From Micromonospora sp. ATCC 39149 (GTDB taxonomy: Bacteria; Actinomycetota; Actinomycetes; Mycobacteriales; Micromonosporaceae): 59,638 nt of DNA. Position 1 is the stretch's first letter. The number at the start of each line of letters is the position of its first letter. The stretch covers positions 3,824,375 to 3,884,012 of the forward strand of contig NZ_GG657738.1 in the NCBI RefSeq assembly GCF_000158815.1. The letters are read 5' to 3'. A program made the position numbers and the translations under genes. The notes below the pieces were generated by a model that did no database searches, had not been told where the DNA came from, and worked only from the letters and a program-made list of their open reading frames with translations. This document shows positions 36,370 to 46,952 of the stretch, piece by piece.

Positions 36370-36373
<4 letters not shown>
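35486..36373 (+). CDS. nuoE: NADH-quinone oxidoreductase subunit E with long Ala-rich tail
   Basis: This 295-residue thioredoxin-like subunit carries the N1a 2Fe-2S cluster through Cys84 and Cys89 (VCTNTMC) and Cys125 and Cys129 ([13 protein letters not shown]). Beyond the usual domain (to about 200) it has a charged Ala/Glu/Lys-rich segment (about 225-265) predicted to form a long helix, then a disordered end. This makes it longer than typical bacterial NuoE (about 160-240). The role of the tail is unknown. It overlaps nuoD and nuoF by 4 bases each. Confidence 0.95.
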
Positions 36374-37685
<1,312 letters not shown>

Positions 37686-37686
<1 letters not shown>

Positions 37687-40196
37687 TGACCGACGTAGCG
37701 AAGAAGACCGAGACCGTCACGCTCACCATCGACGGCGTCGAGGTCACCGCACCCAAGGGCGCGCTGCTGATCCGGGTCGCCGAGCAGCTGGGCACCGAGA
37801 TCCCGCGCTTCTGCGACCACCCGCTGCTGGCCCCGGCCGGCGCGTGCCGGCAGTGCCTGGTCGAGGTGGAGGGCCAGCGCAAGCCGGTGGCCTCCTGCAC
37901 CCAGACCGTCGCCGAGGGCATGGTGGTCCGCACCCAGCTCACCTCGCCGGTCGCCAAGAAGGCGCAGGAGGGGGTCATGGAGCTGCTGCTCATGAACCAC
38001 CCCCTCGACTGCCCGATGTGCGACAAGGGCGGCGAGTGCCCGCTACAGAACCAGGCGATGTCCACCGGCCGCACGGACTCCCGGTTCCACGAGCACAAGC
38101 GGGAGTACCCGAAGCCGCTGCCGATCAGCACCCAGGTGCTGCTCGACCGCGAGCGCTGCGTGCTCTGCCAGCGCTGCACCCGGTTCTCCGAGGAGATCGC
38201 CGGCGACAAGTTCATCGACCTGATGGGCCGCTCGTCCGCCGAGGAGATCAACATCTACCGGGACGAGGCTTACGGGGAGGAGGGCGACTCCGGCGACGTC
38301 CCGTTCAACTCGTACTTCTCCGGCAACACCGTGCAGATCTGCCCGGTGGGCGCGCTCACGGGCGCGCAGTACCGGTTCCGGGCCCGCCCGTTCGACCTGG
38401 TCTCCAGCCCGAGCGTGTGCGAGCACTGCTCGGCGGGCTGCGCGCAGCGCACCGACTGGCGGCGCGGCAAGGTGACGCGCCGGCTGGCCGGCGACGACCC
38501 GCAGGTCAACGAGGAGTGGAACTGCGACAAGGGCCGCTGGGGCTTCCAGTACGCCCGCGCGTTCGACCGGCTCACCACCCCGCTGGTGCGCGACGCCGAG
38601 ACCGGTGAGCTGCGCGAGGCGTCGTGGAGCGAGGCGCTGACCGTCGCCGCCGAGGGGCTCGCCGCCGCCCGGGACTCCGCCCGGGGCACAGCGGTGCTGA
38701 CCGGCGGTCGGCTCACCGTCGAGGACGCGTACGCGTACGCGAAGTTCGCCCGGGTCGCGCTGCACACCAACGACATCGACTTCCGGGCCCGGCCGGTCTC
38801 CCGCGAGGAGTCCGACTTCCTGGCCAGCTCGGTCGCCGGGCGCACCGACGTCACCTACACGGACGTGGAGAACGCCCCCGCGGTGGTGCTGGTCGGCCTG
38901 GAGCCGGAGGAGGAGTGCCCGATCCTCTTCCTGCGGCTGCGCAAGGCGTACCTGAAAAAGACGCTGACGGTGTACGCGATCGCGCCGTTCGCCACCCGCG
39001 GCCTGGAGAAGCTCGGGGCCAAGCTGGCCCGGGTGGTGCCGGGCGAGGAGGCGAGCGTGCTCGCCGAGCACGCCACGGTGGCCGAGGCGCTGAGCACCCC
39101 GGGCGCGATCCTGATCGTCGGTGAGCGGCTGGGCGAGGTGCCCGGCGGCCTGTCGGCGGCGGCGGACGTCGCCCGGCGTACCGGCGCGAAGCTGGCCTGG
39201 GTGCCGCGGCGCGCGGGCGACCGGGGCGCGGTCGACGCCGGCTGCCTGCCGAACCTGCTGCCCGGCGGACGGCCGGTCACCGAGCCGGCCGCCCGGGCCG
39301 AGCTGGGCGAGGTGTGGGACATCCCGGCCGGCGTGATCCCGAGCCAGGCCGGCCGGGACACCGACGCGATCCTCGCGGCGGCGGCCGGCGGTCAGCTTGG
39401 CGCGCTGGTGGTGGCCGGGGTCGACCCGGCCGACCTGGCCGACCCCCGGCTGGCCGAGCAGGCCCTGGACGCGGTGCCGTTCCTGGTCAGCCTGGAGCTG
39501 CGGATGAGCGCGGTGGCCCGCCGGGCGGACGTGGTCCTCCCCGTCGCCCCGGTGGCCGAGAAGGCCGGCAGCTTCCTGGACTGGGAGGGGCGGCTGCGCC
39601 CCTTCGAGGTGGTCCTGCACACCTCCGCGATGACCGACGGTCGGGTGCTGGACGCCATCGCCGCGCTGCTCGACGTGCGGCTCGGCACCGGCGACGTGCT
39701 CAGCGTCCGTCGTGAGCTGGGCGGCCTGCCGCCGACCCGGGCCGACCGGCCGTCCGCGCCGTCGGTGCAGCCGGCCACGGTGCCGCAGCCCGGCGCCGGG
39801 GAGGCCGTGCTGGCCACCTGGCGCCAGCTCATCGACCTGGGCAGCCTCACCGACGGCGACGAGCACCTCGGCGGCACCGCCCGCCCGCCGGTGGCCCGGC
39901 TGGGCAAGGGCACCGCGGAGGCGCTCGGCGTCGCCGACGGTGACCCGGTGACGGTGGGCACCGACCGGGGGGCGATCACCCTGCCGGCGGCGATCACCGA
40001 GATGCCCGACGGCGTCGTCTGGCTGCCGACCAACTCACCCGGCTCCACCGTCCGGCGCGGCCTCGGCGCGACGTCGGGTTCGGTGGTGCGGATCGCCGCC
40101 TCCGCAGCGACGGAGCCGGCCACGACCGGCCCGGTCGCCGCCGACGCGGCCGGCCGCCCGGGTCCCCTCCTCAACTCCGGGGGTGTTTCCCAGTGA
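37686..40196 (+). CDS. nuoG: NADH-quinone oxidoreductase subunit G
   Basis: This 836-residue largest peripheral subunit has the 2Fe-2S ligands Cys43, Cys54, Cys57 and Cys71 and the N5-type His105, Cys109, Cys112 and Cys118 ([14 protein letters not shown]). The N4 cluster uses Cys158, Cys161 and Cys164 plus a later Cys in QICPVGAL. A molybdopterin-oxidoreductase-like domain (about 235-800) follows, with CEHCSAGC that may bind an extra cluster (N7-like, inference). The C-terminus is Ala/Thr-rich. It overlaps nuoF by one base (TAATG) and nuoH by four. Confidence 0.96.
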
Positions 40197-41545
40197 ACGC
40201 GGTCTACCTCGCGCAGGACCCGACGCTGGCCGACTTCGGCAAGGACCCATGGTGGCTGGTCCTGATCAAGGTCGTCTTCGCCTTCGCCTTCGGTCTGCTG
40301 GCCACGCTGCTCGGCGTGTGGTTCGAGCGGCGGATCGTCGGCTACATGCAGGTGCGGCCCGGCCCCAACCAGGTCGGCCCGTTCGGCCTGCTCCAGACCC
40401 TCGCCGACGGCCTGAAGATGGCCTTCAAGGAGGACATCCTCCCGAAGGCGGCGGACAAGGTCGTCTACTTCTTCGCCCCGACCATCTCGGTGATCTGCGC
40501 GGTCACCGCGCTGTCGGTGGTGCCGTTCGGCCCGATGGTGAGCATCTTCGGCCACCAGACGCCGTTGCAGGTCACCGACGTGCCGGTGGCGGTGCTGGTG
40601 CTGCTGGCCTGCTCGTCGATGGGCGTCTACGGCATCGTGCTCGGCGGCTGGGCGTCCGGCTCGACGTACCCGCTGCTCGGCGGCCTGCGCTCCAGCGCCC
40701 AGATGATCTCGTACGAGGTCGCGATGGGGCTGAGCATCGTGGCGGTGTTCATGACCGCCGGGACGATGTCGACCAGCGGGATCGTCGCCGCCCAGGGCGA
40801 CGCGACTCGGCTGACCATCGCCGGCGTCGAGGTGCCGGCTCCCGGCTGGTACGCGATCCTGCTGCTGCCGAGCTTCATCATCTTCTTCATCGCCACCGTC
40901 GGTGAGACGAACCGGGCGCCGTTCGACCTCCCCGAGGCCGAGTCCGAGCTGGTCGCCGGCTTCATGACGGAGTACAGCTCGCTGAAGTTCGCGCTCTTCA
41001 TGCTCAGCGAGTACGTGGCGATGGTGACCATGTCCGCGGTCACCACGACGCTGTTCCTCGGCGGCTGGCGGGCTCCCTGGCCGATCACCCTCTGGGCGGG
41101 GGCGAACTCCGGCTGGTGGCCGATGCTGTGGTTCTTCGGCAAGGTCCTGGTCCTGGTCTTCGTCTTCGTCTGGCTGCGGGGCACCCTGCCCCGGCTCCGG
41201 TACGACCAGTTCATGCGGTTCGGCTGGAAGGTGCTGCTGCCGATCAACCTGGTCTGGATCCTGGTCCTGTCCGGCCTGCGCTCGATCGAGGGTTGGCAGA
41301 CCCGGGACCGGCTGCTCGCCACGGGCCTCGGCGCGGGCGTGCTGCTGCTGGTGACGCTGCTGTGGCCGAGCCGCAAGAAGGCGCCGCAGCCGTCGTTGCA
41401 GGAGCAGGTCAACAGCCGTCCACACGGCAGCTTCCCGCTGCCACCGATGGACCTGCAAGTGCCACCGAGCCCGCGCACCAAGCGCGTGGTCGCCGAGCGG
41501 GAGCCGGCCAACGTCGCCGCCGGCTCGGACTCCAGGGAGGTGTGA
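40193..41545 (+). CDS. nuoH: NADH-quinone oxidoreductase subunit H
   Basis: This 450-residue membrane subunit joins the two arms and forms part of the quinone tunnel. It has eight or nine helices. Hallmarks are [33 protein letters not shown] (about residues 43-76) and [20 protein letters not shown] (about 238-257). A polar C-terminal tail (about 390-450) is longer than in E. coli. It starts at GTG 40193 overlapping nuoG; one base separates it from nuoI. Confidence 0.97.
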   Translation: MNAVYLAQDPTLADFGKDPWWLVLIKVVFAFAFGLLATLLGVWFERRIVGYMQVRPGPNQVGPFGLLQTLADGLKMAFKEDILPKAADKVVYFFAPTISVICAVTALSVVPFGPMVSIFGHQTPLQVTDVPVAVLVLLACSSMGVYGIVLGGWASGSTYPLLGGLRSSAQMISYEVAMGLSIVAVFMTAGTMSTSGIVAAQGDATRLTIAGVEVPAPGWYAILLLPSFIIFFIATVGETNRAPFDLPEAESELVAGFMTEYSSLKFALFMLSEYVAMVTMSAVTTTLFLGGWRAPWPITLWAGANSGWWPMLWFFGKVLVLVFVFVWLRGTLPRLRYDQFMRFGWKVLLPINLVWILVLSGLRSIEGWQTRDRLLATGLGAGVLLLVTLLWPSRKKAPQPSLQEQVNSRPHGSFPLPPMDLQVPPSPRTKRVVAEREPANVAAGSDSREV

Positions 41546-41546
41546 C

Positions 41547-42188
41547 GTGGGCGCGATCACCGGAACGTTCAAGGGCTTCGGGGTCACCTTCTCGCACATG
41601 TTCAGGAAGGTCGTCACGACCGACTACCCGTTCAAGCCGCCGGTTTCGGCGCCGCGCTACCACGGGCGGCACATCCTCAACCGGCACCCGGACGGCCTGG
41701 AGAAGTGCATCGGCTGCGAGCTGTGCGCCTGGGCCTGCCCGGCCGACGCTATCTACGTCGAGGGCGGGGACAACACCGAGGAGAACCGGCTGTCCCCAGG
41801 TGAGCGGCATGCGTCCGTCTACCAGATCAACTACGCCCGCTGCATCTTCTGCGGGCTCTGCATCGAGGCCTGCCCGACCCGGTCGCTCACCATGAGCAAC
41901 GAGTACGAGCTGGCCCGGGACAACCGGCAGGATCTGATCTTCACGAAGGAGCAGTTGCTCGCGCCGCTGCTGCCGGGCATGGAGCAGCCGCCGCACCCGA
42001 TGCGGCTCGGAGACAGCGAGAAGGACTACTACATCGGCGCGCTGAGCAACCCGGGCACCTCGGCCGGGGCCGAGCACGCGGCCAACAGCCCCGGCCGGTA
42101 CCAGGTCGAGGAGCACCCCGGGGTGACCTTCCCCGGTGCCGAGCAGCAGGCCCAGCGGGCGGCGGCGGGCAAGGGGGACGAGGCATGA
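41547..42188 (+). CDS. nuoI: NADH-quinone oxidoreductase subunit I (2x 4Fe-4S ferredoxin)
   Basis: This 213-residue subunit carries clusters N6a and N6b between NuoG and NuoB. The two motifs are Cys54-57-60-64 ([12 protein letters not shown]) and Cys99-102-105-109 ([12 protein letters not shown]). GTG 41547 has GGGAGG upstream. The C-terminal 50 residues (from EKDYYIGAL) are an extension common in actinobacteria. The stop overlaps nuoJ (ATGA). Confidence 0.97.
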   Translation: MGAITGTFKGFGVTFSHMFRKVVTTDYPFKPPVSAPRYHGRHILNRHPDGLEKCIGCELCAWACPADAIYVEGGDNTEENRLSPGERHASVYQINYARCIFCGLCIEACPTRSLTMSNEYELARDNRQDLIFTKEQLLAPLLPGMEQPPHPMRLGDSEKDYYIGALSNPGTSAGAEHAANSPGRYQVEEHPGVTFPGAEQQAQRAAAGKGDEA

Positions 42189-42955
42189 CCACGCAGACGG
42201 TGCTCGCCGCGGCGGGCGGGGTCTCCGGCGGCGAGGAGGTCACCTTCTGGATCCTCGCCCCGCTGGCGCTGCTCGGCGCGATCGGCATGATCGCCGCACG
42301 CAACGCGGTGCACTCGGCGCTCTGGCTGGTGCTGACCATGCTCTGCCTGGGCGTGTTCTACGTCCTGCAGGCCGGGCCGTTCATCGGCATGGTGCAGATC
42401 ATCGTCTACACCGGCGCGATCATGATGCTCTTCCTGTTCGTGCTGATGCTGGTCGGCCGGGACGCCTCGGACTCGCTGATCGAGACGCTGCGCGGCCAGC
42501 GGATCGCCGCCGTCGTGCTCGGCCTCGGCTTCGCCGGCCTGGTCGGCGGCGGCCTCTACCGGGGGCTCGGCGGCGTCTCGGCGGTCGGCCTGGAGCAGGC
42601 CAACGCCGAGGGGAACGTGCAGGGCATCGCCCGGCTGCTGTTCACGAAGTACGTCTTCGCCTTCGAGCTGACCTCGGCGCTGCTGATCACCGCGGCGGTC
42701 GGCGCGATGGTGCTGGCGCACATCGAGCGGCGCCGGGAGGACAAGATGGACCAGATCGCCACCATGAAGGCCCGCTTCGCCCCGGGCAACTACCCCGGCC
42801 CGAAGCCCGGCCCGGGCGTCTTCGCCACCTCGTCCTCGGTGGCCACCCCGGCCCGCCTGCCCGACGGCCGGCTGACCGAGCGCAGCATCCCGGAGATCCT
42901 GCCGGCCCGGGAGCTGACCGCCGAGGAGACCACGCTGAAGGGGACGGACCGGTGA
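42185..42955 (+). CDS. nuoJ: NADH-quinone oxidoreductase subunit J
   Basis: This 256-residue membrane subunit has five helices (within residues 15-190). [20 protein letters not shown] carries the pi-bulge region used in gating. A hydrophilic C-terminal extension (about 190-256) rich in Pro and Arg is not found in E. coli. The TGA (42953-42955) overlaps GTG 42952 of the second SARS-type element. Confidence 0.95.
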   Translation: MTTQTVLAAAGGVSGGEEVTFWILAPLALLGAIGMIAARNAVHSALWLVLTMLCLGVFYVLQAGPFIGMVQIIVYTGAIMMLFLFVLMLVGRDASDSLIETLRGQRIAAVVLGLGFAGLVGGGLYRGLGGVSAVGLEQANAEGNVQGIARLLFTKYVFAFELTSALLITAAVGAMVLAHIERRREDKMDQIATMKARFAPGNYPGPKPGPGVFATSSSVATPARLPDGRLTERSIPEILPARELTAEETTLKGTDR

Positions 42956-43017
42956 GCGCGAGGAGTGCAGCGAAGCGGAGCCCCGCAGTCGCGAACGAAA
43001 GGCTGGCCCAGGCATGA
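42952..43017 (+). repeat. SARS-type junction element 2 (nuoJ/nuoK): 21-codon coupled mini-ORF
   Basis: GTG 42952 overlaps the nuoJ stop, the frame encodes [17 protein letters not shown] plus four residues, and TGA 43015-43017 overlaps the nuoK ATG (43014). Over the first 17 codons only five or so bases differ from element 1. It carries the purine-rich GAACGAAAGG before nuoK. Both overlaps are 4 bases, exactly as in true neighbouring genes. Confidence 0.72.
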
Positions 43018-43313
43018 CGCCGGACTACTATCTCGTGCTCGCCGCGGTGCTGTTCACCATCGGCGCGGTGGGGGTGCTCGTCCGCCGGAACGCGATCGTG
43101 CTGTTCATGTGCGTCGAGCTGATGCTGAACGCGGCCAACCTGACCCTGGTCACCTTCAGCCGGATCAACGGTGACCTGAACGGCCAGATCATGTCGTTCT
43201 TCGTGATGGTGGTGGCCGCGGCCGAGGTCGTGGTCGGCCTCGCGATCATCATGTCCATCTTCCGGACCCGGCGCTCGGCCAGCGTCGACGACGCCAACCT
43301 GCTCAAGTACTAG
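43014..43313 (+). CDS. nuoK: NADH-quinone oxidoreductase subunit K
   Basis: This 99-residue, three-helix antiporter-like subunit has the conserved Glu residues in [12 protein letters not shown] and [13 protein letters not shown], which take part in proton transfer. ATG 43014 overlaps the mini-ORF stop. A 12-base gap with GAGGGG leads to nuoL. Confidence 0.96.
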   Translation: MTPDYYLVLAAVLFTIGAVGVLVRRNAIVLFMCVELMLNAANLTLVTFSRINGDLNGQIMSFFVMVVAAAEVVVGLAIIMSIFRTRRSASVDDANLLKY

Positions 43314-43325
43314 AGGGGCCCTGCG

Positions 43326-45284
43326 GTGGGAGAGATTCTGATGAACGCCCCGGCTGAGCCGGCAGGTGCCGTCGCCTACGCTCCGGCGAGCGGGCTGCTG
43401 GGCAGCTTCTGGCTGCTGGTGGCGATCCCGCTGGCCAGCGCGGCGATCCTGCTGCTGCTGGGCCGGCGGGCCGACCGGTGGGGGCACTGGCTCGGGGTGG
43501 CCGCGATCGGTGCCTCCTTCGTGCTCGGCCTGACCTACTTCTTCCAGCTGCGTGGCCTGGAGAACAAGTCGGCCGAGCTGAGCCTGTGGGACTTCATCGC
43601 CGTCGGCGACTTCAAGGTGGACTTCGGCCTGCTGTTCGACCCACTGGCCGCGGTCTTCGTTCTGCTGATCACCGGGGTGGGTTTCCTCATCCACCTGTAC
43701 GCGGTCGAGTACATGGCGCACGACGAGGGACGCCGACGGTTCTTCGGCTACTTCAACCTCTTCGTGGCCGCGATGCTCCTGCTGGTGCTCGGCAACAACT
43801 ACGTGATGCTGTACTTCGGCTGGGAGGGCGTCGGCCTGGCGTCGTACCTGCTGATCTCCTTCTGGTACGGGCGGCCGAGCGCGGCCACCGCCGGCAAGAA
43901 GGCGTTCCTGATGAACCGGGTCGGTGACGCGGGCCTGGCCATCGGCATCTTCATCATGTTCGCCACCCTCGGCACCACCCAGTACGACGAGGTGTTCAAC
44001 GGGGTCGGCTCGCTGACCTCGACCACGGTGCTGGTGCTCGGCCTGCTGCTGCTGCTCGGCGCGGCCGGCAAGTCCGGCCAGTTCCCGCTCCAGGCGTGGC
44101 TGCCGGACGCGATGGAGGGCCCGACGCCGGTGTCGGCGCTCATCCACGCCGCCACGATGGTCACCGCGGGCGTCTACCTGATCGCCCGGTCGAACCCGGT
44201 CTTCTCGGCCAACTCGACGCTCCAGCTCGTGGTGGTCAGCGTCGGCGCGCTGACCCTGCTGCTCGGCTGCGTCATCGGCGCGGCCAAGGACGACATCAAG
44301 CGGGTGCTCGCCTGGTCGACGGTGAGCCAGATCGGCTACATGTTCCTCGGCGTCGGCCTCGGCGGCGGGGCGTACGCCCTGGCGATCATCCACCTGCTGG
44401 CGCACGGCTTCTTCAAGGCCAACATGTTCCTCGGCGCCGGCTCGGTGATGCACGGCATGCACGACCAGGTGGACATCCGCCGCTTCGGTGGCCTGTCGAA
44501 GTACATGAAGATCACCTGGATCACGTTCATGATGGGGTGGCTCGCCATCATCGGCCTCCCCCCGCTGTCCGGCTACTTCTCCAAGGAGCCGATCATCGCC
44601 GCCGCCTTCTCGCGGGACGACTGGACGGCCTGGCTGTTCGGCGGGGCGGCGCTGCTCGGCGCCGGGCTCACCGCGTTCTACATGACCCGGCTGTTCGTGC
44701 TCACCTTCCACGGCCCGAAGCGGTGGACCGAGGACATCGAGCATCCGCACGAGTCGCCGAAGCTCATGACGATCCCGCTGATCCTGCTCGCGATCGGCTC
44801 GGTGGTCGCCGGTGGCCTGATGGTGTGGAACGACGGCCTGGCCTCCTGGCTGACGCCGGTGCTGGGCGAGGCCGGCGAGGAGCACCACCCGGTGCTGTCG
44901 CACACGTTGATCACGATCCTGTCGCTGGTCGTCACGGTCGCCGGTGCGGGGCTGGCCTGGTCGCTGTTCCGCAACGGCACGGCCACGGAGCCGCAGCCGG
45001 CGGGTGTGCTGGTCACCGCCGCCCGGCGCAACCTCTACACCGACGCCTTCAACGAGGCGGTCTTCGAGAAGCCGGGGATCTTCCTCACCCGGGCGCTGGT
45101 CTTCCTCGACAACCGGGGCGTCGACGGGCTGGTCAACGGCCTCGCCGCCGCGGTGGGCGGGGGCTCCGGCCGGCTCCGGCGGCTACAGACCGGCTTCGTC
45201 CGGTCGTACGCGACGTCCATCCTGACCGGCGCGCTGCTGGTGGTGGCGGCGTTCCTGGCCGTGCAGGCGGGGTGGCTGGCGTGA
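43326..45284 (+). CDS. nuoL: NADH-quinone oxidoreductase subunit L
   Basis: This 652-residue proton-pumping subunit is the distal membrane module, with about 16 helices. The Proton_antipo_M core shows YFGWEGVGLASYLLISFWYG and KSGQFPLQAWLPDAMEGPTPVSALIHAATMV. The C-terminal part includes the long lateral helix region. GTG 43326 has GAGGGG 7 bases upstream; ATG 43341 with GGGAGAG is an equally credible start. The TGA overlaps GTG 45281 of a 22-codon mini-ORF. Confidence 0.96.
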   Translation: MGEILMNAPAEPAGAVAYAPASGLLGSFWLLVAIPLASAAILLLLGRRADRWGHWLGVAAIGASFVLGLTYFFQLRGLENKSAELSLWDFIAVGDFKVDFGLLFDPLAAVFVLLITGVGFLIHLYAVEYMAHDEGRRRFFGYFNLFVAAMLLLVLGNNYVMLYFGWEGVGLASYLLISFWYGRPSAATAGKKAFLMNRVGDAGLAIGIFIMFATLGTTQYDEVFNGVGSLTSTTVLVLGLLLLLGAAGKSGQFPLQAWLPDAMEGPTPVSALIHAATMVTAGVYLIARSNPVFSANSTLQLVVVSVGALTLLLGCVIGAAKDDIKRVLAWSTVSQIGYMFLGVGLGGGAYALAIIHLLAHGFFKANMFLGAGSVMHGMHDQVDIRRFGGLSKYMKITWITFMMGWLAIIGLPPLSGYFSKEPIIAAAFSRDDWTAWLFGGAALLGAGLTAFYMTRLFVLTFHGPKRWTEDIEHPHESPKLMTIPLILLAIGSVVAGGLMVWNDGLASWLTPVLGEAGEEHHPVLSHTLITILSLVVTVAGAGLAWSLFRNGTATEPQPAGVLVTAARRNLYTDAFNEAVFEKPGIFLTRALVFLDNRGVDGLVNGLAAAVGGGSGRLRRLQTGFVRSYATSILTGALLVVAAFLAVQAGWLA

Positions 45285-45349
45285 ACGACCTCTCTACGGC
45301 CGCCCCCGCCGGCGGACCACGCTGTGACGACGGAGGTAAGGCCGCATAA
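45281..45349 (+). CDS. 22-codon mini-ORF bridging nuoL and nuoM (putative coupling relay)
   Basis: GTG 45281 overlaps the nuoL stop (GTGA) and TAA 45347-45349 overlaps the nuoM ATG as TAATG. The peptide would be MNDLSTAAPAGGPRCDDGG plus three residues. The frame carries a good ribosome site for nuoM (GGAGGTAAGG). It is not related in sequence to the SARS-type elements, but its length and overlaps are alike. It could be chance: a 64-base spacer with both overlaps in frame is not vanishingly rare. Confidence 0.4.
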   Translation: MNDLSTAAPAGGPRCDDGGKAA

Positions 45350-46884
45350 TGTCCAACTTCCCGTTCCTCTCGGTGCTGACCGTGGCGCCGCTGGTCGGCG
45401 CGCTGGTCGTGGCCGTCCTGCCGCGCCGCCGGCCGGACCTGGCCAAGCAGGTGGCCTTCGGTTGGTCGCTGCTGGTGCTGGCCCTGTCGGTGGTCATGTG
45501 GCTGGAGTTCTCCACCGGCGGTGAGCGGCTCCAGTTCCGCGAGTCGTACACCTGGATCCCGCAGTGGGACGCCCGGTTCACCTTCGCCGCCGACGGCATC
45601 GCGCTGGTGATGCTGATGCTGATCGCGGTGCTGGTGCCGCTGGTGATCCTGGCGTCCTGGCACGACGCCGAGTCGTCCAAGCGCTCGGTGCCGGTCTACT
45701 TCGCCCTGCTGCTCGTCCTCGAATCTACGATGATCGGCGTCTTCGCCGCCGCCGACGTCTTCCTGTTCTACGTGTTCTTCGAGGTCATGCTGGTGCCGAT
45801 GTACTTCCTGATCGGCAGCTACGGCGGCCACCAGCGGCAGTACGCAGCGGTGAAGTTCTTCCTCTACTCGCTGGTCGGCGGCCTGTTCATGCTGGCCGCG
45901 GTGATCGGCCTGTGGGTCGTCGGCGGGAAGACCTTCGACTGGCAGGCGCTGACCCAGGTGGACATCTCCACCGGGACCGAGCGCTGGCTGTTCCTCGGCT
46001 TCTTCCTCGCCTTCGCGATCAAGGCGCCGTTCTTCCCGTTCCACACCTGGCTGCCGGACGCCGGTGGGGCCGCCCCCGCCGGGGCCGCCGCGCTGCTCGT
46101 CGGCGTGCTGGACAAGGTCGGCACGTTCGGGATCCTGCGGTACTGCCTGCCGCTGTTCCCGGAGGCGTCGAAGTGGTTCGCGCCGTGGGCGCTCGCGCTC
46201 GGGGTGATCGGCATCATTTACGCCGCACTGCTGGCGGTCGGCCAGAACGACCTGAAGCGGCTGGTGTCGTACACCTCGATCGCGCACTTCGGGTTCATCG
46301 GGGTCGGCATCTTCGCCTTCACCACCCAGGCCGGCACGGGCGCGGTGCTCTACATGCTCAACCACGGCCTCGCCACCGGCCTGCTCTTCCTGGTCGTCGG
46401 CATGCTGGTGGCCCGGCGCGGCTCGGCCCTGATCAGCGACTTCGGCGGCGCCGGAAAGCTGGTGCCGCTGCTGGCCGGGGTGCTCTTCTTCGCCGGCCTG
46501 GCCTCGCTGGCTCTGCCCGGCACCGCGCCGTTCGTCTCGGAGTTCCTGGTGCTGATCGGCACCTTCACGGTGAACAAGCCGGTCGCGGTGATCGCCACGC
46601 TCGGCATCATCCTGGCCGCCGCGTACGTGCTGTGGATGGTGCAGCGGACCACCCAGGGCACCCTCAACCCGGCCCTGGCCGAGGTCGAGCCGATGCGCCG
46701 CGACCTCAACCTGCGCGAGAAGGTCGTGGTCGCGCCGCTGATCGCGCTGATCGTGCTGCTCGGCTTCTACCCCAAGCCCGTCACCGATGTCATCAACCCC
46801 GCCGTCCGGGCCACCATGGAGGACGTCGGCAGGACCGATCCGGCCCCTGAGGTCGGCGGGGTCGTGCAGGAGGCTCACCGGTGA
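45349..46884 (+). CDS. nuoM: NADH-quinone oxidoreductase subunit M
   Basis: This 511-residue proton-pumping subunit has about 14 helices. Key features are the helix 5 Glu in VFFEVMLVPMYFLIGSYGG and the broken-helix Lys region FAIKAPFFPFHTWLPDAGGAAPAGAAALLVG. ATG 45349 overlaps the mini-ORF TAA. Its TGA (46882-46884) overlaps GTG 46881 of SARS-type element 3. Confidence 0.96.
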   Translation: MSNFPFLSVLTVAPLVGALVVAVLPRRRPDLAKQVAFGWSLLVLALSVVMWLEFSTGGERLQFRESYTWIPQWDARFTFAADGIALVMLMLIAVLVPLVILASWHDAESSKRSVPVYFALLLVLESTMIGVFAAADVFLFYVFFEVMLVPMYFLIGSYGGHQRQYAAVKFFLYSLVGGLFMLAAVIGLWVVGGKTFDWQALTQVDISTGTERWLFLGFFLAFAIKAPFFPFHTWLPDAGGAAPAGAAALLVGVLDKVGTFGILRYCLPLFPEASKWFAPWALALGVIGIIYAALLAVGQNDLKRLVSYTSIAHFGFIGVGIFAFTTQAGTGAVLYMLNHGLATGLLFLVVGMLVARRGSALISDFGGAGKLVPLLAGVLFFAGLASLALPGTAPFVSEFLVLIGTFTVNKPVAVIATLGIILAAAYVLWMVQRTTQGTLNPALAEVEPMRRDLNLREKVVVAPLIALIVLLGFYPKPVTDVINPAVRATMEDVGRTDPAPEVGGVVQEAHR

Positions 46885-46952
46885 GCGCGAGGAGTGAACG
46901 AGCGGAGCGAGTGAGCCCCGCAGTCGCGAACGAAAGGCGGCACGCGAAGTGA
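46881..46952 (+). repeat. SARS-type junction element 3 (nuoM/nuoN): 23-codon coupled mini-ORF
   Basis: GTG 46881 overlaps the nuoM stop, and TGA 46950-46952 overlaps the nuoN GTG (46949). The peptide is [19 protein letters not shown] plus four residues, two codons longer than element 2 because of an in-frame 6-base difference. The GAACGAAAGG purine tract is kept. That the length change preserves the frame is the best hint that translation matters. Confidence 0.72.
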
